Positions 1-8,154 of a DNA stretch of 64,000 nt are shown here, in pieces. Every line of letters starts with the position of its first letter. Within the stretch, counting starts at the first letter, position 1. Made by a program: the position numbers and the translations under genes. The notes beneath the pieces were generated by a model. That model was not told where the DNA came from and searched no databases. It saw only the letters and a program-made list of their open reading frames with translations. This DNA is from Saccharothrix longispora (GTDB lineage Bacteria > Actinomycetota > Actinomycetes > Mycobacteriales > Pseudonocardiaceae), in contig NZ_NSDM01000002.1 in assembly GCF_030852425.1 (NCBI RefSeq), positions 62,001 through 126,000 on the forward strand, read 5' to 3'.

Positions 1-106
1 TGACCTCGATCAGGAGGTTCGTGTCGGCGAGCCGGATCTTGTCCCCGACCGTGGGGCCCAGCAGTTCGGCGTAGCGGCGGCGCTTGATCTCCGTCTCGTG
101 GTTCAC
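1..106 (-). CDS. ureC: Urease alpha subunit, N-terminal fragment (runs off left edge)
   Basis: The first 35 codons of the catalytic, nickel-binding subunit of urease (urea to ammonia and carbamate, cytoplasm). The visible N-terminus has the opening typical of UreC, with the stretch [20 protein letters not shown]. The GTG start overlaps the ureB stop as GTGA, so translation is probably coupled. The rest of the gene, including the nickel site, is outside the window. It belongs to primary nitrogen metabolism rather than the neighbouring antibiotic pathways. Confidence 0.9.
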   Translation of the reverse strand, partial: MNHETEIKRRRYAELLGPTVGDKIRLADTNLLIEV

Positions 107-495
107 GAGGTCCTTCCGCTCGGTTCGTCGGACCCCGTCGACGGGTCCGGTTTGGCCGACTCCGGATCACCCGGCTCCGACCCCCGCTCGTCCAGCGTGC
201 CCGCGTACTCCCACCGCAGCCCGGGAACCACGCGGTTCCCCCCGATCGGCACGAGCGGGACCTCACGTGGCACGCCCGGCTCGAACCGCACCGCCGTGCC
301 CGCCGGTATGTCCAACCGCAGACCCCACGCGGCCTCGCGGTCGAAGTCGAGTTCGGGGTTGACCGCGGCGAAGTGGTAGTGCGAACCCACCTGCACCGGG
401 CGGTCGGCCTTGTTGCGCACCACCAGGTGCGTGCGCGGCCGACCGGGGTTGAGCGGCACCGGGTCGTCGGCCGGGATGATCTCGCCTGGACGCAC
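103..495 (-). CDS. ureB: Urease beta subunit
   Basis: A 130-residue non-catalytic structural subunit of urease that assembles with UreA and UreC. It opens with the family's [23 protein letters not shown] segment and carries the core [38 protein letters not shown] region, quoted here only by key blocks GSHYHF and [13 protein letters not shown]. Start is GTG, 14 bases after the ureA stop. The C-terminal 25 or so residues are a low-complexity acidic, Ser/Pro-rich tail of the kind often seen in actinobacterial UreB. Part of a ureA-ureB-ureC operon on the minus strand. Confidence 0.93.
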   Translation of the reverse strand: MRPGEIIPADDPVPLNPGRPRTHLVVRNKADRPVQVGSHYHFAAVNPELDFDREAAWGLRLDIPAGTAVRFEPGVPREVPLVPIGGNRVVPGLRWEYAGTLDERGSEPGDPESAKPDPSTGSDEPSGRTS

Positions 496-509
496 GCGCG
501 CCTCCGCTG

Positions 510-812
510 CTAGGGGATCGGGTCGTGCACGGTCACCAGCTTCGTGCCGTCCGGGAACGTCGCCTCGACCTGCACCATCTCCACCATGTCCGGCACGCCG
601 TCGAGGACCTGGTCCCGGCGCACCACGCGCCGTCCCGACGCGGCCAGCTCGACCACCGCCTGCCCCGCCCGCGCGCCTTCCAGCACGTGCGAGGTGATCA
701 GCGCGACGACTTCCGGCTGGTTCAACCGCAGACCGCTCTCCAGACGCCGCCGCGCCACGTCGGCGGCGACGTGGACGAGCAGCTTGTCCCGCTCCTGAGG
801 TGACAGATGCAC
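510..812 (-). CDS. ureA: Urease gamma subunit
   Basis: A 100-residue small structural subunit of urease, the usual length for the family. It begins [20 protein letters not shown] and contains the conserved [24 protein letters not shown] block (key pieces LNQPE and HVLEGAR) and the C-terminal [15 protein letters not shown]. The GTG start at 812 is chosen because it gives the family N-terminus; there is no strong Shine-Dalgarno sequence in front of it, so the message could be leaderless or the site weak. First gene of the ureABC operon; a promoter should lie in 813-900. Confidence 0.92.
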   Translation of the reverse strand: MHLSPQERDKLLVHVAADVARRRLESGLRLNQPEVVALITSHVLEGARAGQAVVELAASGRRVVRRDQVLDGVPDMVEMVQVEATFPDGTKLVTVHDPIP

Positions 813-899
813 AGGACCGAAGCTAGCCACGCGCCATCCCGGAGCACACCGGTGACACCCGATGGAGCCCCGATTCACCCGCCCGCACCCGACCTGGGT

Positions 900-1745
900 G
901 GTGCGCGTAGGAGCGCGACCCTCCACGTCACCTGAACGAGGTTCCGACACGGAGTGGAAGTGTTGCCGCACAACACCGAATTGTGCGGAGTCGGGTTCGG
1001 CGCCACGCCGTCTCCGGTGTGGCCGTCGCCGTGGGACAGGTTCGATCCGGCGGTCACCGCGTCGTGGTCCTCGCGGGCCGCGGATGAGCGGTGCGGGGCC
1101 GGCAGGTCGTCGGCCAGGACCACGTCGATCCGGACGTCGAGGTCCCGCCCCGGACGTGGGTGAGGATCGCGGCGAACTCGCGGACCCGCCGGCGAGGGCG
1201 GGATGCGGTCGGTTCCGGCTCTGCCCCGTGCGAGGTGGCGGACCAGCAGGTTGACGCTGCCGTGGTAGCCCGGGGCGCGGATCGGTCACGCTGCGGCGGT
1301 GGGCGGAGGGTGCCGCACCTGCTCGGCGGAGGCGACGCGGGCGTCGCGCGTGACGGTGTCGCGCGCGGTGCCCGGACACCGCGCGCGTTCCGGCAGCCCG
1401 ACGCCTCGGCGGGGCAGGCCGTGGACGCGGCGTGCCGCTGCGGGGTCCGTTCCACCGGTCGCCGGTCCGGATCGCGTCCGGGGCGCCCCGGCGGACGGCT
1501 TCGGCGCAGGTGGCCGACCGTCCCGACGCACCACCCCATCCCGGGGGCTCCCGCAGCCAGGCGGTCGGGTCGTGGCCTCGCGGTCGGGCGGCACGTCGAC
1601 CCGGTGATGGTGATCGCGTCGATCAGCACGGTCGCGTAGCGGCGACCGCGCCGCAGGGCGACATCGTCGACCCCGAGCACCTCCACCGCCCCGACCGGCC
1701 TGGCGGGCCCGCTCGGACAGCAGTGGCTCCCGCCAGGTCCACCGG
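900..1745 (-). pseudogene. Decayed ISL3-family transposase
   Basis: Fragments of an ISL3-type DDE transposase appear in successive frames. One frame has VEVLGVDDVALRRGRRYATV (the ISL3 core with the first catalytic Asp). A second frame near 1590 has [11 protein letters not shown], and a third near 1130-1180 has [13 protein letters not shown]. The C-terminal end of the remnant near 950-1120 is again in a different frame. No single frame stays open, so it cannot encode a working protein. It sits exactly between the urease operon and the PBD region, as expected for a scar of insertion or rearrangement at a cluster border. Terminal inverted repeats could not be identified by eye. Confidence 0.72.
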
Positions 1746-1780
1746 GCGTCGGTGACGCCGGCGGGATGGCGAGCCGTCCG

Positions 1781-2266
1781 TCAGGCGTCCCTCTCCAACG
1801 GGGCCTGCGCGTGCTCGTACAGGGCGTCCGCCACCTTCTTGCACAACTCCGCGAAGATGCTGCGCTCACCCGGGGTGAGGACGGAGTTGCTCACCGCCGC
1901 GACTTCGCGGCGGCTGTCGGCCGCGCGGGTGAGGAACTCGTGGCCGGCCGGTGTCAGGGTGGTGGTCAGCTCCCGGCGGTCCGCGCCGCCCGCGACCTGG
2001 GCCACCAGCTCCCGGTCCTTCAGGAAGCGCAGGGCCTTGGACAGGCTCTGCCGGGACACGCCGAGTGCCTCGCTGAGCTGGGAGGGGGTCATCCGACCCC
2101 GGAGGCGCAGGTTCTCCAGCACGTCGTACTGCTGCCAGGTGACGTGCTCCGGGTTGGTCCTCGTGCGCCTCGCGACCAGGACGCACTGGAGGTGGGTCAG
2201 CGCGTCCTCCAGCTCGTCGGGCACCTCCGGTGCGGAAGTCTGGCCGGGCTCACTCACGGTGGTCAT
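1781..2266 (-). CDS. MarR-family transcriptional regulator
   Basis: A 161-residue MarR-type winged-helix regulator. The DNA-binding region runs from about residue 45 to 115: TWQQYDVLENLRLRGRMTPSQ, then the recognition helix LSEALGVSRQSLSKALRFL, then the wing with the family DRRELTTTLTPAG signature. ATG at 2266 is preferred because GAGGCG precedes it at a good distance; a GTG at 2296 is possible. It is the leftmost gene of the PBD region and probably represses genes whose promoters share the inverted repeat at 2318-2333, including its own and that of the resistance gene at 24292. The ligand could be the PBD or an intermediate; that is inference. Confidence 0.88.
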   Translation of the reverse strand: MTTVSEPGQTSAPEVPDELEDALTHLQCVLVARRTRTNPEHVTWQQYDVLENLRLRGRMTPSQLSEALGVSRQSLSKALRFLKDRELVAQVAGGADRRELTTTLTPAGHEFLTRAADSRREVAAVSNSVLTPGERSIFAELCKKVADALYEHAQAPLERDA

Positions 2267-2317
2267 GGGCGCCTCGCAATGCTCCGCTGCCGACACCTTC
2301 CGGGTCGCGACAAAACG

Positions 2318-2333
2318 GTTGCCTCCGGGAAAT
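2318..2333. promoter_or_regulatory. Candidate operator upstream of the MarR gene
   Basis: GTTGCCTCCGGGAAAT, an imperfect form of the inverted repeat (A/G)TTTCC-N4-GGAAA(C/T) that recurs in the other promoter gaps of the PBD region. It lies 52 bases upstream of the MarR start in an AT-rich patch (AAATATGTTAAC) that could hold promoter elements. Autoregulation by the adjacent MarR protein is the simplest reading. Confidence 0.45.
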
Positions 2334-2359
2334 ATGTTAACACGCCCGGAGTGCTGTGA

Positions 2360-3523
2360 TCAGGCCGTCGAGGCGAGCGTGCGGGAGAACCAGTTCCGCA
2401 CGCGCTCGACGTGAGCCCGGTCGAGCAGGGGCAGGTCGCGGTGGCTGATGCGGCCGCTGCGGGTCAGCAGGCGGACGGTGAACTCGTCCAGGGGGAGGCC
2501 GACGTGCTCCTCCACGCGTTCGAACCACTCCCGGCTGATCTCCGCCACCCGCTGCATCCGCTCGACGGCCGGTTTCCGCTCCGCCTCGTAGGCCGCCAGG
2601 GCGTCGGGCAGGTCGCGGTGCTCGGTCAGCGAGATCGCCAGCGCGACCGCGTCCTCCATCGCGAGCTTGGTGCCGGAGCCGATGGAGAAGTGCGCGGTGT
2701 GCGCGGCGTCGCCCAGGAGCACCACGTTGCCGTCGCTCCAGCGGTCGTTGCGCACCGAGGTGAACCGCCCCCAGCGCGAACCGGTGCAGATCAGGCGGTG
2801 GTCCCCGAGGAGGTCGGGGTCGCCGTCGAACAGCCCGGCGACAGCGCGGGCGGTCTCCGCCGGCGAGCGGTCGGGCACCTCCAGGCCGGAGTCGCGCAGC
2901 ACCCGGTCGGTGGTCTCCACGATGAAGGTGCTGCGCCCCGGCGCGTAGGGGTAGGCGTGCACCTGCACGGGCCCGTGCGGCGTCTCGACGACGGCGAAGG
3001 TGAGCGCGTCGAACACCCGGTCCGTGCCCATCCACAGGTAGCGCGAACCGCGGGGTTCCAGGTGCGCGCCGAACGCCTCCGCGCGGGCGGAGCGGACCGC
3101 CGAGCCGACGCCCTCCGCGGCGACGACGAGGTCGAACTCCGCGCGCAGTTCGGGCAGCGGTGGGGCGGACGTGGCGAAGCGGAGCACGACCCGACGGTCT
3201 TCGCAGCACTCGCGCAGCAGCCGCAGCAGCGCCTGGCGGCCCACGGCGGAGAACCGGTACCCGTCGTGGGACTTCGTGCGACCGCGGTAGCGCACGTCCA
3301 CGGATTCCCAGCGGACGAACCGGTCGATGACCGCCTCGAACAGCTCGGGGTTCGCCGCCTGGACACCGCCCAGCGCGCCGTCGGAGAACACCACGCCGAA
3401 GCCGAAGGCGTCCTCGGCACCGCCGCGTTCCCACAGCACGACCTCGTGGCGGGGGTCGACCTGCTTGACCAGTGCGGCGAAGTACAGGCCGCCGGGCCCT
3501 CCACCGATCACCGCGATGCGCAT
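2360..3523 (-). CDS. FAD-dependent aromatic hydroxylase (TomO/SibG-like)
   Basis: A 387-residue single-component flavoprotein monooxygenase. It has the Rossmann FAD motif MRIAVIGGGPGGLYFAAL at the N-terminus, a mid-region DG-like segment, and the C-terminal FAD site DGNVVLLGDAAHTAHFSIGSG near residue 280 (key GDAAHTAHF). The fold and motifs match the 2-aminobenzoyl-CoA/salicylyl-CoA hydroxylase group, to which PBD-cluster ring hydroxylases belong. Its likely job is one of the two ring hydroxylations of anthranilate, possibly while it is bound to the carrier domain of the NRPS at 6286. The start at 3523 has GGGAGGAG in front; the upstream extension of the frame is not used. It is read divergently from the PhzE-like gene at 3765. 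No transmembrane segment. Confidence 0.82.
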   Translation of the reverse strand: MRIAVIGGGPGGLYFAALVKQVDPRHEVVLWERGGAEDAFGFGVVFSDGALGGVQAANPELFEAVIDRFVRWESVDVRYRGRTKSHDGYRFSAVGRQALLRLLRECCEDRRVVLRFATSAPPLPELRAEFDLVVAAEGVGSAVRSARAEAFGAHLEPRGSRYLWMGTDRVFDALTFAVVETPHGPVQVHAYPYAPGRSTFIVETTDRVLRDSGLEVPDRSPAETARAVAGLFDGDPDLLGDHRLICTGSRWGRFTSVRNDRWSDGNVVLLGDAAHTAHFSIGSGTKLAMEDAVALAISLTEHRDLPDALAAYEAERKPAVERMQRVAEISREWFERVEEHVGLPLDEFTVRLLTRSGRISHRDLPLLDRAHVERVRNWFSRTLASTA

Positions 3524-3580
3524 CGTGACTCCTCCCAACCGTGCCGGCCGTCCACACCGGGGCGCGTCGGAGACGCAATC

Positions 3581-3596
3581 GTTTCCACCAGGAAAC
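3581..3596. promoter_or_regulatory. Candidate operator, perfect inverted repeat
   Basis: GTTTCCACCAGGAAAC: 6-base arms GTTTCC/GGAAAC separated by four bases. It lies in the 241-base divergent gap between the FAD hydroxylase (start 3523) and the PhzE-like gene (start 3765), 58 bases upstream of the hydroxylase start. This is the cleanest copy of the repeat shared by the promoter gaps of the PBD region. Confidence 0.55.
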
Positions 3597-3764
3597 CACC
3601 GGTACGGACACGACCGCAAGTCGACCACGTCCAGGACTCAACCGCGCCACGACTTCCTTGCCTCCCAGCGGATGTGGTCAGCCGAGGTGCGAGCCTTGCG
3701 AAGGCGCGCTAACTTTGATTGCCGGAGAGAAACAGCACTGGATGACCTGGGGAGCGACACGAAC

Positions 3765-5720
3765 ATGGCGACGCTCCGCCCCGACGAGGTGGGCGAACTG
3801 CTGGCCGGGCTCGTCGACCCCCTGCGCTCCCCCGCGTTCGCGGTGCTGTGCCGCGACGCCGGCACGGCCGACGTGCTGGTCGGGACGACGACCACCGTCC
3901 CTTCGACCGCCGAGATCCCGATCGGTCGCGCCGGGTCGGTGGCGTTGCTGCCATTCCGCCAACTGGCCGAGCGCGGGCTGCCGTGCCGGGACGACGGCAC
4001 GCCGCTGCGCGTGCTGGTGGCCGCCGAGCGCCACCTGGTGCCGCGGGCGGCGCTGGAGCGGTCGCTTCCACGGGGGGCCGCGGTCACCGGGGCCGACTTC
4101 GACGAGGAGGACGCGACCTACGCCGAGCGGGTGCGCCGCGTGGTGGCCGGACGACCGGAGGACGTGACCCACTGCCTGCTGCGGCGGGGTTTCACCGCGC
4201 GTCTGGAGCGGCCCGGTCCGGCCGCGGCACTGGCGCTGCTGGGCGGTCTGCTGCGCGGCGAGCGGGGCGCGTACTGGACGTTCGCGGTGCACGAGGGCGG
4301 GTCCGACGGCCTGGCGCTGGTCGGCGCACCCCCGCAGGGGCAGGTGCGGCTGGAAGGCGACGAGGTGGTGCTGCGCCCCACCTGCGGGACCCACCGCTAC
4401 CCCGCGACCGGACCGACCGCCGAAGGCTTGACGGCGTTCCTCCGCGACGACAAGGAAATCGACGAACTCGCGGCCACCGTCGACGCGGAACTGGCCGCGC
4501 TGTGCGCACTGGAGCCGGGCGAGGTCGTGGTGGAGGGCCCGGTCCTGCTGCCGATGAGTCGCTTGGCGCACACCGGCTGCGTGGTGCGCGCCGGCGGTGT
4601 GCCCGACGCGCGGCGGGTGCTGGCGGGCACGATGTTCGCCGCCACCGCGATCGGCAACCCGATCGCGGGCGCGCTGCGGGTGGTCGCGGAGCACGAGCCG
4701 GGCGGCCGGGGCTACTACGGCGGCGCGGTGGCGCTGCTGGAGCCGGACGGGTCGTTGGACGCCGCCACCCTGATCCGGACCGCCGAGGTCGACGGGTCGG
4801 GTGTCGTGCGCGTGTCCGTGGGCGCCACGCTCGGGGACCACTCCTCCCCCACCGCGGAGGCCGCCGAGACCCGGGTCAAGGTCGACGCCCTGCTGTCGGC
4901 GCTGCGCGGTGGTGCGACGTCGGTCCACGACGAACCCGCCCGTGACGAACCGCCGCCCGCGTTGTGCGCGGAGCCGGTCCGGGAGGCACTGGCGGTGCGG
5001 CGCGACGCGATGGCCCCGCACTGGACCCGCCCCCCGGTGCCGGCGGCGGTCGACCGCGGTCGACTGCTCGTGGCGGACCTGGGCGACGACAGCGCGGCGA
5101 CGCTCGCGCACCTGGCCCGCCGGTGCGGGTGGCGGCCGACGGTGCGCGCCGTCACCGCCCTCCGCGACACCGACTTGCGCGCGGCCGACCTCCACGACAC
5201 CGCTCACCGCCCCGACGACCCGGACCTCACGAGTCCCCGGAGCGGCACGAGCCCTGCGCACGGCGCGGGCGGCAGGGCCCCCGATGGCCTCGGGGTCACC
5301 CGGCCCGCGGGCACCGTCCTGCTCGGCCCCGGACCGGGACACCCCGACGACCCCGGGTCCGAGGGCGTGCGGCGCTTCGTGCGCGAGGCGCTGCGCGCCG
5401 GGTGCGAGGTGCGCGGCGTGGAGCTGGGATTCCAGGTGCTGGCCCGGGTGCTGGGTCTCCCGGTGGTGCCGCGGCGGACTGCGGGCGGTCCGCGGGTGGT
5501 GGAGGTCTTCGGCGTCCGGAGCACTCTCGTGCTGCGCAACCGGTTCGCCGTGACCGGACCCGTGCCCGCCGGTGTGGAGACCTGGCTCGACGAGGCCACG
5601 GGCGAGGTGCTGGCACTGCGCGCCCCGCAGGTGGCGGGTGTGCAGTTCCGGCCCGAGGCGATCCTGGCCAAGGGCGGGGCGGACGTGCTCGACGCGCTGC
5701 TGCGCCCGCCCCCGGCCTGA
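3765..5720 (+). CDS. PhzE-like chorismate enzyme with a degenerate glutaminase domain
   Basis: A 651-residue fusion of a chorismate-utilising synthase (about 1-385) and a class I glutamine amidotransferase-like domain (about 425-651), the architecture of PhzE and of fused anthranilate synthases. It is a paralogue of the protein at 14114-16033 but has lost key residues. In the amidotransferase the nucleophile block CLGHQ is ELGFQ and the catalytic-His block QFHxES is QFRPEA. In the synthase domain the GEGSNFV-like segment is replaced (EDVTHCLL) and SGTYR reads CGTHR, although DKEIDEL, HTG and RGYYGGAV are kept. It therefore cannot use glutamine and may be inactive, ammonia-dependent or altered in function. 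Its frame is long and intact, with normal codon bias, so it appears to be maintained. The start ATG at 3765 follows GGGGAG. Alone on the plus strand between the hydroxylase and the NRPS genes. Confidence 0.8.
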   Translation: MATLRPDEVGELLAGLVDPLRSPAFAVLCRDAGTADVLVGTTTTVPSTAEIPIGRAGSVALLPFRQLAERGLPCRDDGTPLRVLVAAERHLVPRAALERSLPRGAAVTGADFDEEDATYAERVRRVVAGRPEDVTHCLLRRGFTARLERPGPAAALALLGGLLRGERGAYWTFAVHEGGSDGLALVGAPPQGQVRLEGDEVVLRPTCGTHRYPATGPTAEGLTAFLRDDKEIDELAATVDAELAALCALEPGEVVVEGPVLLPMSRLAHTGCVVRAGGVPDARRVLAGTMFAATAIGNPIAGALRVVAEHEPGGRGYYGGAVALLEPDGSLDAATLIRTAEVDGSGVVRVSVGATLGDHSSPTAEAAETRVKVDALLSALRGGATSVHDEPARDEPPPALCAEPVREALAVRRDAMAPHWTRPPVPAAVDRGRLLVADLGDDSAATLAHLARRCGWRPTVRAVTALRDTDLRAADLHDTAHRPDDPDLTSPRSGTSPAHGAGGRAPDGLGVTRPAGTVLLGPGPGHPDDPGSEGVRRFVREALRAGCEVRGVELGFQVLARVLGLPVVPRRTAGGPRVVEVFGVRSTLVLRNRFAVTGPVPAGVETWLDEATGEVLALRAPQVAGVQFRPEAILAKGGADVLDALLRPPPA

Positions 5721-5875
5721 ACCGCCCGATCGCCGGCCAAACCTCCCGGCGGCCGATTCACCGAATTCTCGCAATGTGTTCGCGCTGAGTGTCCTCGACC
5801 GTCGCCGCGTCTGCGCCGGGTGGGCGTCACAGGACCGGCCAATGCTGTCGCATTGATAATTACTCTCCGCAATTG

Positions 5876-5891
5876 ATTTCCATCTGGATAC
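5876..5891. promoter_or_regulatory. Candidate operator in the gap before the NRPS operon
   Basis: ATTTCCATCTGGATAC, one mismatch from the (A/G)TTTCC-N4-GGAAA(C/T) repeat of the other promoter gaps. It lies in the gene-free stretch 5721-6285 (565 bases). The rest of that stretch is relatively AT-rich and shows no supported open reading frame; besides this site it holds the tandem repeat at 6115-6146. Confidence 0.35.
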
Positions 5892-6114
5892 CTTCTCCTG
5901 TGTTACCCGTTCATGATCACACCTTGCGGCACCCCTCGGCGACGCTGGGCGCGTCCACCCTGCAGGCGATCACGGGCCACGACCACCTCCGACGGAAGAT
6001 CCGGGCAGCTACCCACTGACCTCGGGATATATGCACGTCAAGGACAATCTGACCGCTTTTGACATCAACTTCCACCACGCGGTCGATGACAGTTCCCCCT
6101 ATCGGCAGATCAGT

Positions 6115-6152
6115 TGATCACCTCATCGCGTGATCACCCGATCGCGTTGACA
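6115..6152 (+). promoter_or_regulatory. Tandem 16-bp direct repeat abutting a -35 box
   Basis: Two head-to-tail copies, TGATCACCTCATCGCG (6115-6130) and TGATCACCCGATCGCG (6131-6146), differ at two positions and are followed at once by TTGACA (6147-6152). A match this close to a consensus -35 box is unusual for actinomycete DNA. The arrangement suggests an activator that binds the repeats and contacts RNA polymerase, driving the NRPS operon that starts at 6286. No obvious -10 box is seen at the ideal spacing, which fits activator dependence. Confidence 0.5.
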
Positions 6153-6285
6153 CCTCAAGCTAGAAGTAGCAAACTGGTTTCCTGTCGACAATCAGCTGAG
6201 TACGTGCGGGCCGGTCATGTCGACCGGTCGCCACCAGTTCGAGACAGTCGGAATTTCACCTTGCCTCTGCCAGGAGGACCGTGAC

Positions 6286-8109
6286 GTGCCGGAACGAGCA
6301 GTGCAAGACGCGCAAACCACGAACGGCGCACCCACCGCGGACCCGGCGGTGCTGACCTCCCTGTTCGACGGGGTGGTCCGCCGGTTCCCCGACCTGCCCG
6401 CCCTGGTCGAGGGCGACCGCATCACCAGCTACGCGGAGCTGGACCGCGCCTCCGACCGGGTGGCGGCGCGGCTGCGCGAGCGGTGGGGCATCGCACCGGG
6501 CGAACCGGTGGGAGTCCACATGGCCCGCCGCACCGAGCTGTACGCGGTGGTGCTGGGTGTCCTCAAGGCAGGCGCCTGCGTGACGCCGTTGAACCCGGAG
6601 CACCCCGCCCGCTTCGTCGACCGCGTGGTGGCCGAGTCCCGCATGCGGGTGGTGGTGCACGACCGTGACCTGGACTTCGGCCGGGTGCACACCGCCCCGG
6701 TCGCGGACCTGGTGGCCCACGACGGACACGAGCCCGGGAAGTCCGAAGTGGACCTGGACGGGGACAGCCCCGCTTTCCTGATGTTCACCTCCGGTTCCAC
6801 CGGACGTCCCAAGGGCGTGCGGATCGCGCATCGCGGCCTGGCCCGCCTGGGCACCGGTCAGGGCCCGCTGGCCGTCACCGAGCGGGACACCCTGGTGCAA
6901 CTGGCCGCCTACTCGTTCGCCGCGTCGACCATCGAGATCTGGCTGAGCTTCCTGCACGGCGCCAAACTGGTCGTGCTGCCCTCGGGCCTGCCGTCGCTGC
7001 CGGTGCTGCGCGACGCGGTCCTGCGACACGGCGTGACCGTGATGAGCATGCCCGGCGGCCTGTTCAACGTGCTGGTGGACGACGAGCCCGACGTGCTGGC
7101 GGGGTTGCGGGCGGTGCTGCTCAGCGGCGACTTCCCCTCCCCCGCCCACCTGGTCAAGGCCGCCGGGCTCACCGACGGAACCATCTACAACGGCTACGGC
7201 TGCACCGAGAACTCGACGATCTCCCTGCTCCACCCGATCCGCACCGCCGAGGACGTGACCCGGTACGACCGCGTGCCGGTGGGCAAGCCACTGCCCGGCG
7301 TGGTGGCGCGCGTGCTGGACGACGAGCTGAGGCCGTGCCCACCCGGGCGGGTGGGGCAGTTGTGCCTGGGCGGAACCGGGGTCGCCCTGGGCTACCTGGA
7401 CCAGCCGGAGCTGACCGCCGAGAAGTTCGTCCCCGAACCGGACGGCTCGCTGCTGTACCGGACCGGCGACCTGGCCCGGTTGACCGCGGACGGCGAGGTG
7501 GTGCTGGTCGGCCGGGCCGACAGCATGGTGAAGGTCCGCGGCTACCGGGTCGAGCTGAGCGAGGTGGAGCTGGCGCTGCGCGCCCACCCCTCGGTGCACC
7601 AGGCCGTGGTCAAGGCGTTCGGCTCCGACACCGAGGAGAAGCGGCTCGTCGGCTTCTACTCCACCGTGGACGCGGTACCGCTGGCCGTGGAGGACCTCGT
7701 CGCCCACCTGTTGGACGAGGTGCCCCGGTATGCCCTGCCGTCCACCTTCCAACACTTGGACCGCTTGCCGCTCAACGTGAACGGCAAGATCGACCGCAGT
7801 GCGCTGGCCGATCCGTCGGCGCACCCCACCACACCGGAAGGCGATGACACCATGAGCGAATCCGCTGCCCTGTTGGAGCCGGTGATCCTCCAGGCGTGGA
7901 AGGACATCTCGGGCAACGACGAGTTCACCACCACCGACTCCTTCCTCGGCCACGGCGGCAACTCCCTGCACTTCGTCCAGCTCGCCAACCGGTTGCAGAA
8001 GATCTTCGCGATCGAGGTCGAGACCGAGGACGTGTTCCGCCACGGCAACGTGCAGCGCCTGGCCGCGTTCATCGACGAAGTCCGCGAGCAGCAGCCGGTC
8101 GCCCGCTAG
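6286..8109 (+). CDS. NRPS A-T protein, anthranilate-activating (TomA-like)
   Basis: A 607-residue adenylation-thiolation protein that should activate a substituted anthranilate as its AMP ester and load it onto its own carrier domain. The adenylation domain covers about 15-500 with FLMFTSGSTGRPKGV (A3), NGYGCTEN (A5), YRTGDLARL (A7), VKVRGYRVEL (A8) and NVNGKIDR (A10, catalytic Lys). The position normally held by the Asp that binds an amino acid's alpha-amino group (FDxS) is Ala here (FAAST), as expected for an aryl acid. The carrier domain near 525-600 has GHGGNSL with the phosphopantetheine Ser. There is no condensation or epimerase domain, so it is a loading module. GTG at 6286 is chosen because of CAGGAGG eight bases upstream. 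First gene of the 6286-18133 operon. Confidence 0.9.
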   Translation: MPERAVQDAQTTNGAPTADPAVLTSLFDGVVRRFPDLPALVEGDRITSYAELDRASDRVAARLRERWGIAPGEPVGVHMARRTELYAVVLGVLKAGACVTPLNPEHPARFVDRVVAESRMRVVVHDRDLDFGRVHTAPVADLVAHDGHEPGKSEVDLDGDSPAFLMFTSGSTGRPKGVRIAHRGLARLGTGQGPLAVTERDTLVQLAAYSFAASTIEIWLSFLHGAKLVVLPSGLPSLPVLRDAVLRHGVTVMSMPGGLFNVLVDDEPDVLAGLRAVLLSGDFPSPAHLVKAAGLTDGTIYNGYGCTENSTISLLHPIRTAEDVTRYDRVPVGKPLPGVVARVLDDELRPCPPGRVGQLCLGGTGVALGYLDQPELTAEKFVPEPDGSLLYRTGDLARLTADGEVVLVGRADSMVKVRGYRVELSEVELALRAHPSVHQAVVKAFGSDTEEKRLVGFYSTVDAVPLAVEDLVAHLLDEVPRYALPSTFQHLDRLPLNVNGKIDRSALADPSAHPTTPEGDDTMSESAALLEPVILQAWKDISGNDEFTTTDSFLGHGGNSLHFVQLANRLQKIFAIEVETEDVFRHGNVQRLAAFIDEVREQQPVAR

Positions 8110-8154
8110 CCCTCATCCGGGCGGGCGAGGCCGAGACGGAGGAGACGAGGAACT

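Noticed and set aside
2411..3712. Plus-strand frame of 433 codons opposite the FAD hydroxylase.
   Set aside because: No motif, and the opposite strand has a complete FAD-binding protein with a good ribosome site.
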